A stretch of DNA of 64,000 bases from Agelas oroides (lineage: Eukaryota; Porifera; Demospongiae; Agelasida; Agelasidae): the NCBI GenBank assembly GCA_949130485.1, contig OX422184.1:539943-603942 (forward strand), given 5' to 3'. Every line of letters starts with the position of its first letter. The first letter of the stretch is position 1. Of the stretch, positions 43,947 through 56,199 are shown piece by piece. Under the pieces are notes generated by a model that was not told where the DNA came from, did not search any database, and worked only from the letters and a program-made list of their open reading frames with translations. A program made the translations under genes and the position numbers.

Positions 43947-44379
43947 CTTGGCCTGTCAGTGTCAGAAAAGTATGTCGCTCACATTCTGTTTGCTGGCCTG
44001 CTTTTCCAACACTCGATTCACCTTTTTTGTTCATTTCATGAGTTGTCACCACTCCAATCGATTGTCCTTGTTGCTTGGGAGTCGCATAGTTGGACTAAAT
44101 AGTAGCGAATACAAGTAGTATGCTGTCAGCACTGGTCATTGGTAGGTGTGTTTTACTATATCAGATAACTCACACAGAATCCAACCCAGTAGAATAAAAC
44201 TTGCCGAATATAGTGTAGAGAACGTGTACAGCAAAAAAGATTTGAAGCAGCTCACTTTGTAACTGTAGTAATCTGGTGGGTGTTACAGCAAAATCTCCAG
44301 TATGAAGCGTGTAACCTTAATTGCAAGGCATATTGATTTGAAATTAGAGTGGTATTACAATATTTTGGGGATTATTTAG
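43947..44379. other. Gap where the gene 4 coiled-coil exon is expected
   Basis: Nothing resembling the coiled-coil exon of genes 2, 3, 5 and 6 is found here. Some open frames occur, none supported. Confidence 0.4.
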
Positions 44380-45925
44380 GCTACCTGAAGGTGGTGGATG
44401 TCATTGCAGAGAGAAGTGTCGTGGTCACTGGCAAGGCCCAGACCTTGTGCTGGGGAGGCTATGGGCTGAAACTCCACATTCAATTCTCTTGCATAGAGAG
44501 AGTTGATGCAAAGCCAGTGTCAGACCATGTGTACTATGCCAGCCTCTATTACTTGAAGAGGGGAATGAATCAGATAGAGATTCACTTTGTCATCACCAAG
44601 GACGAACATGCCACAGTAAGTCCTGAGCCACTGTTCTCTCTACCCATTGTTGTCATCTGGTAAGTATTTCTATAGGTTTCTCGACAGGAGTACACTGCGA
44701 GTGGTGCCATATTTGAAGGAGGAATGCAGGTTAAGTTTGAGCCAGGGTCAAATAGCATCACACTGCAAGAAGTTACTATTGAAAATGGATGGAGAATGTT
44801 TTTGGTGTTTCACCCAGTGGTAAGAAACATGCTATGTACATTGTTAGTTAGAACCTGTATGCATCATAATACTGTGAACACAAAATTGTTGTTGCAGCAA
44901 AATATTTGGTTAGTACCTGTAGCAACAAATATTGATTGTATTTACAGATCACTAAAGAAGAAGTGGACAATTTCAAGCCTGGACTACCTATCCCCTCTTG
45001 CCTGCTGAAAGCAGAGTGGACTGGGCAAAGCAAACCATCACGGCTCATCCATAAAGTAACTCTTGAGGGTGCTATGCAACCTTCCAACTACGTCAACATT
45101 GACCTTGACAGTGACTCCATCCCTCTAGGTACTTACTTTAATCATTTCAATCATTTTTCACCTCATGCCTTCCATAGAGACTGGTAGGATTATGAATAGT
45201 AATAATTCATGACTAAAAGTGTCGAAGTCCATTCTAATGACATATAAATACTGCCTGCGTGGATGTTGTGTGGTCATCTGCTACTCTGCTCTTTGTATCC
45301 ATCTTGAGGGCAGTAGTGACAGCTTCTGTACTTATCATGCTATCTAAACAGAATATGCATTGCTTAATGAAAGAGATAGTGTGACAGTATGTCTACAGCA
45401 TTTATTTTACACACAGGTGGTGATAAGGCACCCAGATCTGTACTAGAGCAAGGTAAACAATATAGGCTGCAATGTCATGCACTATTGGAGGCAATTATTG
45501 TTTCTTCCACCTATAGATCTTCACAGCAAGTACCCAGCTGGTTTGGACAGTGAACCAGAGCTAGCAGACCTTATGAATGAGGTAGCTGCCGAAATCCCAA
45601 GCGGGTGGGCAGATGTGGGTGTGCAGGTGGGGCTAGACCAAGAGGTACTGCAGGGAATTAAAGGAGATAACAACCACTGTTACCGTAATGTCTTCAGACT
45701 GTGGAAGAATCAGAACTCAACAACATACCCCTACATCTGGTCAACAATAGTGCATGCTCTGAAGACTCAGTCAGTTGGGATGCACAAACTGGCAGATGAG
45801 ATCGTGAATAAACTGACTGGACACCAAACTTGACAGTTGCAGTAGTAACAAATTTGATCATGCTACTCCGAGGATTGCAACTACTACATGTCTGTATGTA
45901 ATGGTGTATGTATGTGAATGTATGT

Positions 45926-46337
45926 ATGGTATCAAGAATGCCAAGTTGAAAAACTGGCACTAATCGAAGTGGGAATAACTAACATTATATTCTTCCTTAC
46001 CTTTCTGGTCCTCACAGTGTTGTGGTGCCTTCAAGAAACAGGCACAGTTTCTTCTTATATTACCTGGCTACTTATTGCAATCTCTATCCCACTTGCTCTG
46101 ACTTTGACCTCACTGGCTACACTGTTTGCCATCCACTTGCCTCTTTCTTTCATGATAGCCTGTACATGTTGCAAACACCAGAGACAAAAAAGCATCTATG
46201 ATGTAACTATTGACCAGAGTACTGACAGACATCAACCCAGTTCCACCACATGGGACTCCCCTCACAGTTCTGCTGATAATGAAATCATACCTCTCGTGTG
46301 TGACCAGCAACAACCAAACTATGGCAGCAACACTTAA
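45926..46337 (+). pseudogene. 7TM receptor relic downstream of gene 4 (chimeric)
   Basis: Only TM6 to the C-terminus remains (about 130 codons, open). The 5' part matches relic-type variants (AIHLPLSF), while the tail (PLVCDQQQ) and all downstream DNA match the intact receptor at 13.4-13.6 kb. This marks a recombination junction. Confidence 0.82.
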
Positions 46338-46467
46338 ATTATAGTGTGTATACATGCTGAAAGTACTAGTGTCCCATTTTGAACCATTACGCTCAGAGGT
46401 TTCAAGTATACACTTGAACCATGACTGTATATATGTGCATGTTTAATTTGTGGGTTGTGGGTGGTGC

Positions 46468-46499
46468 TAGCCTCGTACCCAGGCTAGGGTATGAGGCTA
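46468..46499. mobile_element. TAGCCTCG-family minimal element, D2 copy
   Basis: Matches the D1 element at 13687 with a shorter middle. Confidence 0.65.
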
Positions 46500-47007
46500 G
46501 GTGGTGCATGGTTCATGTACAGTGTAGCCAAGTAGTACACTATTTAGGTCTAGTATCATGACACGCTCATATATAGACTCATGATCAGTCCCTTGCCATT
46601 ATGTATGGGGAGAAGTAAGAATGAGGTTACATGTATACTGGCTGTCGTCTTTGACTCTCCTCACAGATTGAAGTAAGAAAGTTCCGAGCCTCATTTCCAG
46701 ACTAAATCTTTGAACCAGGCCAAGTGGGGGTGGTGTGGCCTCCTTTTCCCTCCCCTCGAAAGACATGGGACAAAATACAGAACTCAGCAAACATGACAGT
46801 GTAGCAAAGTCAATACAAGTAAAGCATAAGCACATTCAGGATGGCCAGAAAAACAAAGTCCATCCTACACACTCCCAAGCAAGATATTCAGTCAATTCAG
46901 TAGGCATGTACATAATTATAGGACTGGAAGCATAATCATGTCACCTAGCATTCATAATCTATTAGTAATGTGCAATATGTGGCAAGAGCGTGACTTGTGT
47001 GGTCTAG

Positions 47008-47399
47008 TAGACTTGGTTTTCCAGGATTGCTGCCTGGGGGGTGCAGCATGTTTGTGGGTAGCTAGACTGCCACACTCATGCCATCCAATATTCACCTGAA
47101 ACAGACAAAAAAAGATGTACTCGTTTAAGCCATAATTTATTGGCTGCAATGGAACTGGCTATTGGAACTACTGGCAATGGAATAGCTGTAAATAATAAAG
47201 CTCTTCATTTATACGATATTGTGTGAATGTGCGCGCGCAGTGTAGCCCATGAGATCTGGCCGAGATGCATATTTAACAGTTTGTGCATTGAGGGAGATGT
47301 GGTAGTTTATACCGTTCATAACCAAATCAGCCATAGAAATCTTAACAGAATAGCCATACAGCAACTACATGCACTCACCTTGTTCTTGGGACGATCCAT
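47008..47399 (-). pseudogene. 5' fragment of a gene 1-like Kelch gene, D2 copy
   Basis: Nearly identical to 14248-14639: exon 1 (47379-47399), intron and about 100 bp of Kelch exon. Confidence 0.75.
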
Positions 47400-48222
47400 T
47401 CTTGATCATGCCGATCGGAGGGCACTTATACGTGCGCCCTGCCTTTTACGCATGCGCAGTAGATCTATGGCCGTAGACGGTATTCGATAAACTTTGAACT
47501 TTGAACTTTGAATGCAGCCATACGATGCAGCGCAGCTGAGGCCTGATATGGCCGAAACGCGTCCTGCGCAGTGGATGACTTTGTATACCAATCTGGGCCT
47601 GCCTTTTTAAAGAGAAATGTGGTTCATGGATTGCATGTTCATGCTGACATGCCCTTTGTGATGTACGGTTCATGTACATGCACTGCAGCGTCGGCGTGAA
47701 AGAGATCGCCGTGAGCAAAGACGACTCAAGGCGTTTGCAACACGCATGGCAACTTACTTCTGGTTTCTGTAAAGCTACCTCAAGTACGGACTCCATGAGG
47801 TTGTCATTCATACTTGACCCGGCCTTTTTATAATACGTAAAATACCTCGGTGAAGCAACCTCAACCAGTGTGCACTCTAACGTCAGTGAGGAACCTTCCT
47901 TGACTGTAATTTTGAGTGTGAAGCTTAGCCCATGCCTGTGTAGCCATAGTAGCTGCCCTGGCTGTGCAAATGGCACCATTGTCTGTGTGTATGGTCACAC
48001 ACATGCTCTGTTTAATCAACTACTGGATCACTCAGGTTCGCCCCATATGATGAAGCATCTCCCTGGATACACTGATAGAGCGTGGGTGGGGCTCTAGCTT
48101 GCGCTGCACTGCACGATAAACAATCGAAATCGCTGAAGCTTTAACGAATTTAGACAACTATTTATTGTAGGAGGCACGTAGACGGGTTACTGGCGGAGCT
48201 TCAACCACAAGCAACTTTGTCT

Positions 48223-51200
48223 ATGGATCGACAACCGAAGGTAATGCATCTACGCACCCAGCATGATTTTAACAATACCAACGAAGACTAATAAATATAT
48301 GCTGATGCTTACTGCATGCTTTCAATCAGCAGCTACTGGCGGAGCTTCAACCACAAGCAACTTTGTCTATGGATCGACAACCGAAGGTAGGCCTAATGCA
48401 TCTACGCACCCAGCATGATTTTAACAATACCAACGAAGACTAATAAATATATGCTGATGCTTACTGCATGCTTTCAATCAGGTTGATATCCTCCACCCTC
48501 TCGCCACACTGGCTGACTGGAAAGAGTACAGTAGGATGCCAGTGGGTATGCGTGATGCCCAGGCCGTGGTGCTAGGAGACAAGGTCTACATTGGAGGAGG
48601 AGATACAGATGCTGGTCCATCATACAAGCTCCTTATTTATGATTTAACCACTGATTATTGGGACATAATCTGCACTCCTACACATTCATACAGTCTCACA
48701 GTCTTCCGTTCCCAGCTAGTGTTGGTTGGAGGAGTGGGATATTGGCATAACACTGTTACAAATAAGATATGGGTGTTGGATAAGGAATGTCAGTGGGACT
48801 CATCTGCAATTCCGGCCATGCCAACAGAACGCTTTGGAACATCTGCTGTTAGTGTGGGCCATCACCTCATAGTGGCTGGCGGAGACAAAGGTGGTATAAT
48901 TGGCAGTCGTCTGAGTGTGGTGGAAGTATATGATGGTCATAAGTGGAGGACAGTCCAATCTCTCCCACGACCATGCTCTCGAATGAAGTCTGTTGTTGGT
49001 GAGGGGTTCTGGTTCTTGGCTGGTGGAGTAGGTCAAGGCAAAGAAGTTTTCTATGCCTCTTTTGAAGACCTAACAGTTCCGGAGAGTGCCGGAGTATGGG
49101 TGGTTCTGCCTGATGCACCTTTGGAACGTTGCACTCCAGTCATTTTTGGAATGCAGCTAACAACTGTGGGAGGTCTGTCAGAGCCAACAATCCATGCTTA
49201 CTCCCATCGCACCAGAACCTGGGTACTTGTGGGAAACTTGCCAGTTGCCTATGGCTTTTCCTGCAGCGTAGTCCTCCCAAATGGAGAACTTCTGATGGTC
49301 GGAAGAAAAACAGATCAGGAGACTTCATCTCATGTATTCAGAACAAATGTTCAGGGTAAGCAATGAAAAACTGCATGAGTGGATAGATCCTCTTTGTAAG
49401 GCTGTGTTTCCTCCTTACAGTAAGCAATGCAACTGGGTAACCTGACTCACATTTACTTTTGTGTTTATGTCTCTTATGCAGTTACGTCTTTCCCTGGTGG
49501 CAAATTCACCCTAAGTGCTCTTGATCGGTTTGAGGCTGCAAGTGGCATTTCTGTTTACGAGCAGTTAGCTCCTGAAATATTGCCTAAAATGGCATCAACC
49601 CTGCACTTGGATGTATCTACTCTTAACAACCCAAAGCAGTTGTTTGAAGGGTGGGTCTCAGGCAAGGGTTCCCAACCACCAACCTGGGAGACATTGCTAA
49701 TGGTACTTATCCATCATCCACTGCGTAATGAGATTGAAGATTTCTTCAACAGAGTAACACCTGTGACACAAGCAGTATCCTCGGTACACACGTTACTTAC
49801 TGGGCATGTAAATGGTCTCTTCTTTACGCTCCATTATTTAATTTTACAGCTCCTTGAACTGAAGAAGAGCAAACAAATCCAGCGTTCTTCATCAACTGAA
49901 GGTAATGTTTACAAATCATTTAGTGTCCAGATTAATGTAGTTGCAGATATTCACATCAGAAGTGAAGGATACAAACAGAAGTTGTGGAGAGAGTGGACCA
50001 ACTTGTGCAGGCAAGAAGCGCTGCACCCCATCTAGTGTAACTCCCCCCCCCCCCCCCCCAAAAAAAAAATGAAAAACTGGTCTCAGTTATAGTTTGGCCT
50101 CATCCAGACCTTGCCCAATCAAAGATATGGCAAATGAAATTCATTAATTATGATTGCATATTTGTGCCAGGAAAGGGGTGGGACTCTGAGCTATATTCAT
50201 GCATCTTGGACTCTATGCAGTATTCACATATTGTATTCGTGCCCTGTTGGGACATTGAGTACACAAGGAATGTAACCCTAAACCATCGCAAAAAGTGGGA
50301 GGTGACCTGGACACATCTTGAGTTGTTTTACTTCACCTTTGTTAGCATGCAGACTGGAGGGGTGGGTTAAGGCCTGCATAGGAATGAGGCTAAACTGCAA
50401 CTGAGGCAACCCAGTGAACTTGATAAGCATGATGATGGTTCTAGAAAATTTAATTACCGTTCAGATGATAGAGCTTGACCATACATTTGCATAGAAAATC
50501 GCAAATTTGAGTGAATTGCAATCAATTTTCTCAAAGTTGTTCATCTCAGACTAACTAGGCCAGGGTAGTTTTGGTTGCCTAGCTCGATTCAAAAAAACAC
50601 TTTGCCTGTGGCTTCATGGTGACTGTGTATTCCATCTAGCAGCGATAAGGCCCAAGATGCAAGAAAAGGAATCCATGCATGCTGAATTTTTACACTACAG
50701 TTGCACCACCCCTATATTATATATATATATACAAAACAGACCTTCACTTTGCCCCCAGATCCCCCCTTCCCTGACCTTATGGAGGTGACCTCTCATCGGA
50801 AGCAGAGGAGAGAGGAAGAAGAAATGGTGGGAGTAAAGAAGATAAAGGGTGATGAGGAGAGACTCCAAAGGAGAGAGAAGGGAGAAAAGATGGTTGTGAG
50901 ATTTGTGGGGAGAAGAGAGGCAGTTGGAGAAGGTGAGTGTTGTGTGTGTGTGTGTGTGTATGTGCTCGCATGCATACATGGGTATACGCAGATGAAATGT
51001 ATGGTGAATTGTTTTTTGTCTATTCCACACATACGTGTGTTTGCTATACAAACATGCTGGCTGAAGAGAAATTGCCTTGTGTAACAATGTTGCAGCTGTG
51101 CAGTTGTTCCGCATTGTGATGTGGTTAATGTTAATAATAGCCTTTGTGTTTGAATGGTAAAATTCCATGCATATATGGCATTCACAATCTCCAAGTCCAG

Positions 51201-53845
51201 GTAGTCTCTACTTATCCTCATCCCCACCCCCCTTTGTATTTGATCGTTTCAAATGTGAAGGGAGAAGGCCTGGGATATCTTGTCACATGTGTCAGGAGTT
51301 CACGAACCAGAACATAAACGATAGTTGGACTCTGAGATTTTAGTACAGTAGGGAACATAAAGCACACATACATAAAGCTAGCCTCGTTCCCAGGCTCTCC
51401 CGGAACGCGAGTTGTACACGCGTGGAGAGCCTGGTATCTATTCTACGTAGGCATGACGTAATCGAAATAGGACTAAAACAGAAAGGCAACGTTTTGCGCG
51501 TTTTTCAACCAACTGTGCGTTCAACGCTCGGTGTGTATGATATTCAACCCCCGATAACTAGATACATGTAGTAAGTTGGCCGCTACCTTCACTCTTTTTC
51601 CTGTTCTGAGTCTCGGGTACGCCCACGCGCAATTAAGGTCGTTCTACCTCCGTTCTATCTTTGAGGGTTCTCACGTGAGATTAAATACCAGGCTCTCTCC
51701 GCGTGTACAACTTCAATATCGCGTTCCGGAGCGGAGGAGCCTGGGAACGAGGCTAACATAAAGCTCCTGCCTTGGTACAGCAAACAATGTGCAACAAATT
51801 TACATAATTCTTGCTATGGAACTTGCAGATCAAGAACAAGAACAAATACTGGAGGAGTTACAACTGTGTCATGATGAGAGGGAGGCAGCCCTGAGGCACA
51901 TCAAGTCAGTGAAGGCAGAGAACGAGGAGTTAAAAAGACAACTACACTACATCTATCCTGGTGGAATGGAAACAACAGGTATACAAAATAAATGAATGAT
52001 TTATCAACATAGCATTTTCATAACATTCTTGTGATCACTCAGGCTCTCTTAAAGGGCTGGATGTCATTGCAGAGACCAACTTCATAGTCACCAACCGTGC
52101 TCAGAGCTTCAGCTGGACTGGGTATGGGCTGAAGCTTCACATTCCCGCGGGAGCCCTGCCAGCTGGCCTGGAGGAGTGTAGACTTCTCCTGAAGGTGGGC
52201 TTATCTGGTCAGTTTGCACTCCCTGAGAATACCTCCCTCGTAAGTGCAGTGTACTGGCTAGACAGTGAGCCTCGACGCAAGTTCTCCAAGCTCTTCACTA
52301 TGGAGATCCAGCATTGTGTGAAGCCCACTCATACATCGAAGTTAAAGTTTGTCCATGCAAAATGTTCACAGAAGCACCTCCCCTATGAATTCAAGGATGT
52401 AGAGGGAAGAGTGTTTTCCACTGACACTGCTTACGGATGTGTGCAACGTGATCACTTTTCTCTGCTTGGTATGGTCATTAGTAAGCTTGTACCACAAGTT
52501 CAGTTGTATTGTGCCAGCCTCTACTATCTGAGGACGGGAGTGAATCGGATAGATATTCACTTTGTCATCACCAAGGACCTAGAGGCACATGCCACAGTGA
52601 GTTTGGAGCTATTGACTTACTGCGATCGCTACTCATTGCTGTCATGTGTCCAAATATTTCTACATGCAGGTTGTTGAAGAGAAGTACACAGCCATGGGTG
52701 CCATATTTGAAGCTGAAATGCGGGTTGATTTTGAGTCAAATAGCATCTCACTGCAAGAAGTTGATCTTGAAAATGGATGGAGAATATTTCCAGTGTTTCA
52801 CCCTGAGGTACTATGCACATTAATATTGTTAGACACAACATGTGATGAGGTCGATTGTTTGTTCTCACAGATCACTAAAGAGGAGGTGGATATTTACAAG
52901 CCTGGACGGCATATCCCCTCCTGCAAGTTGAAAGCAGAGTGGACTAAGCAGAGCAAGCCATCACGACTCATCCATAAAGTAACCCTGAAGGGTGCTAAGC
53001 AACCATTGAACTACATCAACATTGACCTTGACTGTGACCCCATCCCACTAGGTACTTTAATCATATGGGAACCAAACCCAAATTCGTAACTTTTATTAGC
53101 CTTTGCCTACCTCCTACCTTTTGTGACTTGGGAAGTTTTAAAGCATGTCTGCACTATACCCCCCTGAAAGTTTATCATGCAGTCAAAGTTCATCATGAAT
53201 ACTGCCTGTATGAGTTCAATGAATTTTACCTGAGTTCTGTCTGTTGTACAGAATTGTATTCCCTACTTACATCCATGAATATGATGATCATCTGCTTTCT
53301 TTAATCTAACTTGAGTGCACACTATGTAGCAACAGCTTCTGGTTGTGTCTGTCATGTTGTTATATATCATTTGCTTGATGAAAGAGACGAAGCTCAACCT
53401 ACATGATTGTATTTTACACAGGTGGTGAGATTACAGCCAGAAATGTACCAGGGCAAGGTAAACTGGTCTAAGACAATGTCATGCACTGTTATGAGCAATT
53501 GTTTCTTTCATAGGTCAACATAGAATGTTACCAGCTGGTTTGGACAGTGAACCAAAGCTTCCAGATCTCATGAATGAAGTAGCTGCCAAGACCCCGAGCA
53601 AATGGAGAGACATAGGCCTTCAGTTGGGGCTGGATCAGGGGGTACTAGAGGGAATTGCCACCATCAGCCCAAGAGACACCAACCTGTGTTACAGTAATGT
53701 CTTCACACTTTGGGAAAACCAAAATTCAAGAACATATCCCTACACCTGGTCGACAATAGTGGAGGTTCTGCAAGTTCGATCAGTTGGGGAGAAGAGATTG
53801 GCAACCAAAATCAAGAATAAACTGACTGGACCTCCACCTCAGTAA
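48223..53845 (+). CDS. Gene 5: Kelch-death-ZU5-UPA-death domain protein with H-F-S motif
   Basis: Exons: 48223-48240 (or duplicate 48369-48386), 48482-49355, 49482-49783, 49850-49901, 50759-50932, 51829-51978, 52043-52596, 52670-52807, 52871-53051, 53422-53457 and 53514-53845. The frame is open for about 936 residues with the same phases as gene 2. It differs from gene 2 by a few substitutions (for example DYWDII for DSWDVI; S for P in the death-like domain). It keeps two residues that gene 2 lost in the C-terminal death domain. H-F-S is at 52453-52461. The intron before the coiled-coil exon carries a 377-bp element absent from gene 2. ATTAAA is at 54001. Confidence 0.8.
51379..51755. mobile_element. 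377-bp TAGCCTCG-family element with 9-bp target duplication
   Basis: Ends TAGCCTCGTTCCCAGGC in inverted orientation, with imperfect inverted arms of about 60-70 bp. It is flanked by exact 9-bp repeats ACATAAAGC (51370-51378 and 51756-51764). The D1 copy (near 18961-18975) has the empty site with one repeat. Confidence 0.93.
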
Positions 53846-54302
53846 CTTTGGGAATGGACTCGTGATTGATAGTTGCACTAGTAGATTAATAATAATACTG
53901 TTGGACCTTCTTCACAGCTTTTGTATTTATTGTGACCTTTGTCAGTTATTTTCTTTTTATTTATCGACTATGTAAGAGTAGGCATTGGCTGAATGGTTTC
54001 ATTAAAGCTTTTGGATTCTGAATCTATTATGTTCCACTCATTCATCACAGTGTGAATGTTGCTAGGGGACCTAGCCCAAGAAATTTGACTTGGTTCACCA
54101 GACCGTTTCTCCTCGTGACAGGGTGGGGTCTGGCGACGAGACCACCTACTATTTTAGCATTCAGGCAATGACTCAGAGGAGACAACAGAATGGCAAATGA
54201 TTCATATCACTGATTTCTTGTTTACGTTTACATGCTCACTTCACTGGCAGTACCTTCATGTCTATAGCTGTAGGTTGGAGTTCTTAGTTGCTAAAATATA
54301 AT

Positions 54303-55054
54303 ATTCTGTGAAGCAGATGACTATTAGACTAATACATAGGTTCTGTTTTGCTGCTGTTATACTGGAAATAGCGAACCCTGGTCCTGTTCTTCAAAATATT
54401 ACACGTATCTACCTCTTGGGAATTTTTTTCTGCAGTTACCCACCCCCTTCGATTCTTTTTGTCATTCACACCTAATTAGCTCTTATGGCCCACCCGGACC
54501 ATGGTGGTGGATTCATGCTTCCTAGAAAAACAGCACTTTATCCAGTGCAGGAATACTGGAGCAGATATGGTTATGGGATATGCCATTTATAACTATTGCT
54601 GGCATCTGTACTTTTTACGGTGTCACTGTACCTACTGATATGTGGTATTAAAGATGCTAAAGTTGAAAAACTGGCACTATTCGAAGTGGGAATAACTAAT
54701 GTTATATTCTTCCTTACCTTTCTGGTCCTCACAGTGTTGTGGTGTCTTCAAGAAACAGGCACAGTTTCTTCTTATATTACCTGGCTACTTATTGCAATCT
54801 CTATCCCACTTGCTCTGACTGTGGCCTCACTGGCTACGCTGTTTTCCATCCACCTGCCTCTTTCTTTCATGATCGCCTGTACATGTTACAAACACCAGAG
54901 ACAAAAAAGCATCTATGATGTAACTATTGACCAGAGTACAGACAGACATCAACCCAGTTCCACCACATGGGACTCCCCTCACAGTTCTGCTGATAATGAA
55001 ATCATACCTCTCGTCCGTGACCAGCAACAACCTAACTATGGCAGCAACACTTAA
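54303..55054 (+). pseudogene. 7TM receptor relic downstream of gene 5
   Basis: D2 counterpart of 21502-22251, with the same broken first half and an open C-terminal part (54596-55054). Confidence 0.8.
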
Positions 55055-55084
55055 ATTATACACTCATTGGATTAAATATTTTGA

Positions 55085-55107
55085 AGGGTGATTGATTGAT
55101 TGATTGG

Positions 55108-55155
<48 letters not shown>
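55085..55155. repeat. (TTGA)n tetranucleotide repeat
   Basis: A shorter, purer version of the array at 22285-22515. Confidence 0.9.
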
Positions 55156-55157
<2 letters not shown>

Positions 55158-55571
55158 AATTTTATGCAGAAAAGCCACCCCAATAGCTGAGTCCTGTGTA
55201 CATAATGCACAGAAAAAGAACAGTACACTAGAAATACTATAATTATTAGCAAAGAGAAATAGTAGGGTCATTCCCAGCCTCCCATTTTTTTTACTCTTTC
55301 CATTTGTTTTCAATAATACACGGAAGCTGGAAATACACAAGTCAGCAAACAGGAAAGTGAACTGCACTAACACATAATGGATTTTTGTAAATGTACAGCC
55401 AAGAAAACAAAGTCAACACTACATAACTCCCAACTGTAATCAATCAATCATTACCTTACCATACATGTTCTATTGTCTATGCTTAGACTATGATAAAGTA
55501 TAGCTGCCTTTGCTGCCTGTCCATAGTTTACTATTTGGCAAGCATGAACTGTGAGCTACCCAGCACATAAT

Positions 55572-55930
55572 GAATGAATGAAACATTTTATTAGAGTGAC
55601 ACGCAAAATGCCGGCCTGGTTTGGCCTATGAGTCAAACAAATGTTTAACATTAGCCTCGTACCCAGGCCGTTAACGGCCTGGGTACGAGGCTAATGTTAA
55701 ACAGATACTACAAATTTAACACAAATTGTAGTTAACAGTTGATTTTTACAAATGTTTTCCTATTATTTTACAATGATAAGTAATGATAATGATAATGTAC
55801 TTAAATTTTCCAATAAGGGCTAATTAGGGAGGTATAATTATAAAGGTCTCATCCAATGCAGCTAAACAATTAAAAAGTAAGATCGTACATGTTCGAGGCC
55901 TGGACACAGCATAATAAAGTGGAAAGTAGA
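55572..55930 (-). mobile_element. LINE 3' end, D2 copy
   Basis: Counterpart of 22928-23236, interrupted by the palindrome at 55643-55702. Confidence 0.7.
55643..55702. repeat. Perfect 60-bp palindrome built on TAGCCTCG ends
   Basis: 30-bp arms with no spacer, centred on GTTAAC. The inner part is TAGCCTCGTACCCAGGCC and its reverse. The outer 9 bp each side (GTTTAACAT/ATGTTAAAC) are inverted, not direct, repeats. D1 has only ATGTTAAAC here (about 23000). Confidence 0.92.
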
Positions 55931-56199
55931 TAATATAGAATATGTTATATATCTATGATGGAATTCAGTTTCAACCGCGTTTGATCAACACGCAGGCTTG
56001 TATTTAATACAGCTTATTGCCAAGCCAGTGGGTGGGGCTCTTGCAGTCTGCAATTACGCTGCATTCCGCAACTTGTGGGCGTACGTAGGTGTTCCGTGCG
56101 ACAAGCAGTCGGAATCGCCTTCCATGCGCACGAATTTGGACAACTAATTGTAGGCTGCAGCTGGTTACTGGTCGAGCGTCAACTCGTAACTCTGGCCCC

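Larger units (their letters stand above)
40776..45833 (+). pseudogene. Gene 4: decayed Kelch-death-ZU5-UPA-death paralog
   Basis: Recognisable exons: 40776-40796, Kelch from 40891, death-like about 41931-42072, 42130-42217, linker cassettes 42666-42752, 42854-42937, 43657-43743 and 43845-43928, ZU5 44380-44615, UPA-like 44676-44819 and 44948-45128, 45417-45452, death domain 45517-45833. The Kelch exon has a 4-bp duplication near 41575 that shifts the frame, and about 55 bp missing near 41682. The death-like exon lacks about half its residues. ZU5 lost its middle, including the H-F-S position, but stays in frame. The coiled-coil exon was not found. Splice sites from ZU5 onward are intact and the C-terminal death domain is complete, so a short UPA-death product cannot be ruled out. 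Confidence 0.78.
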
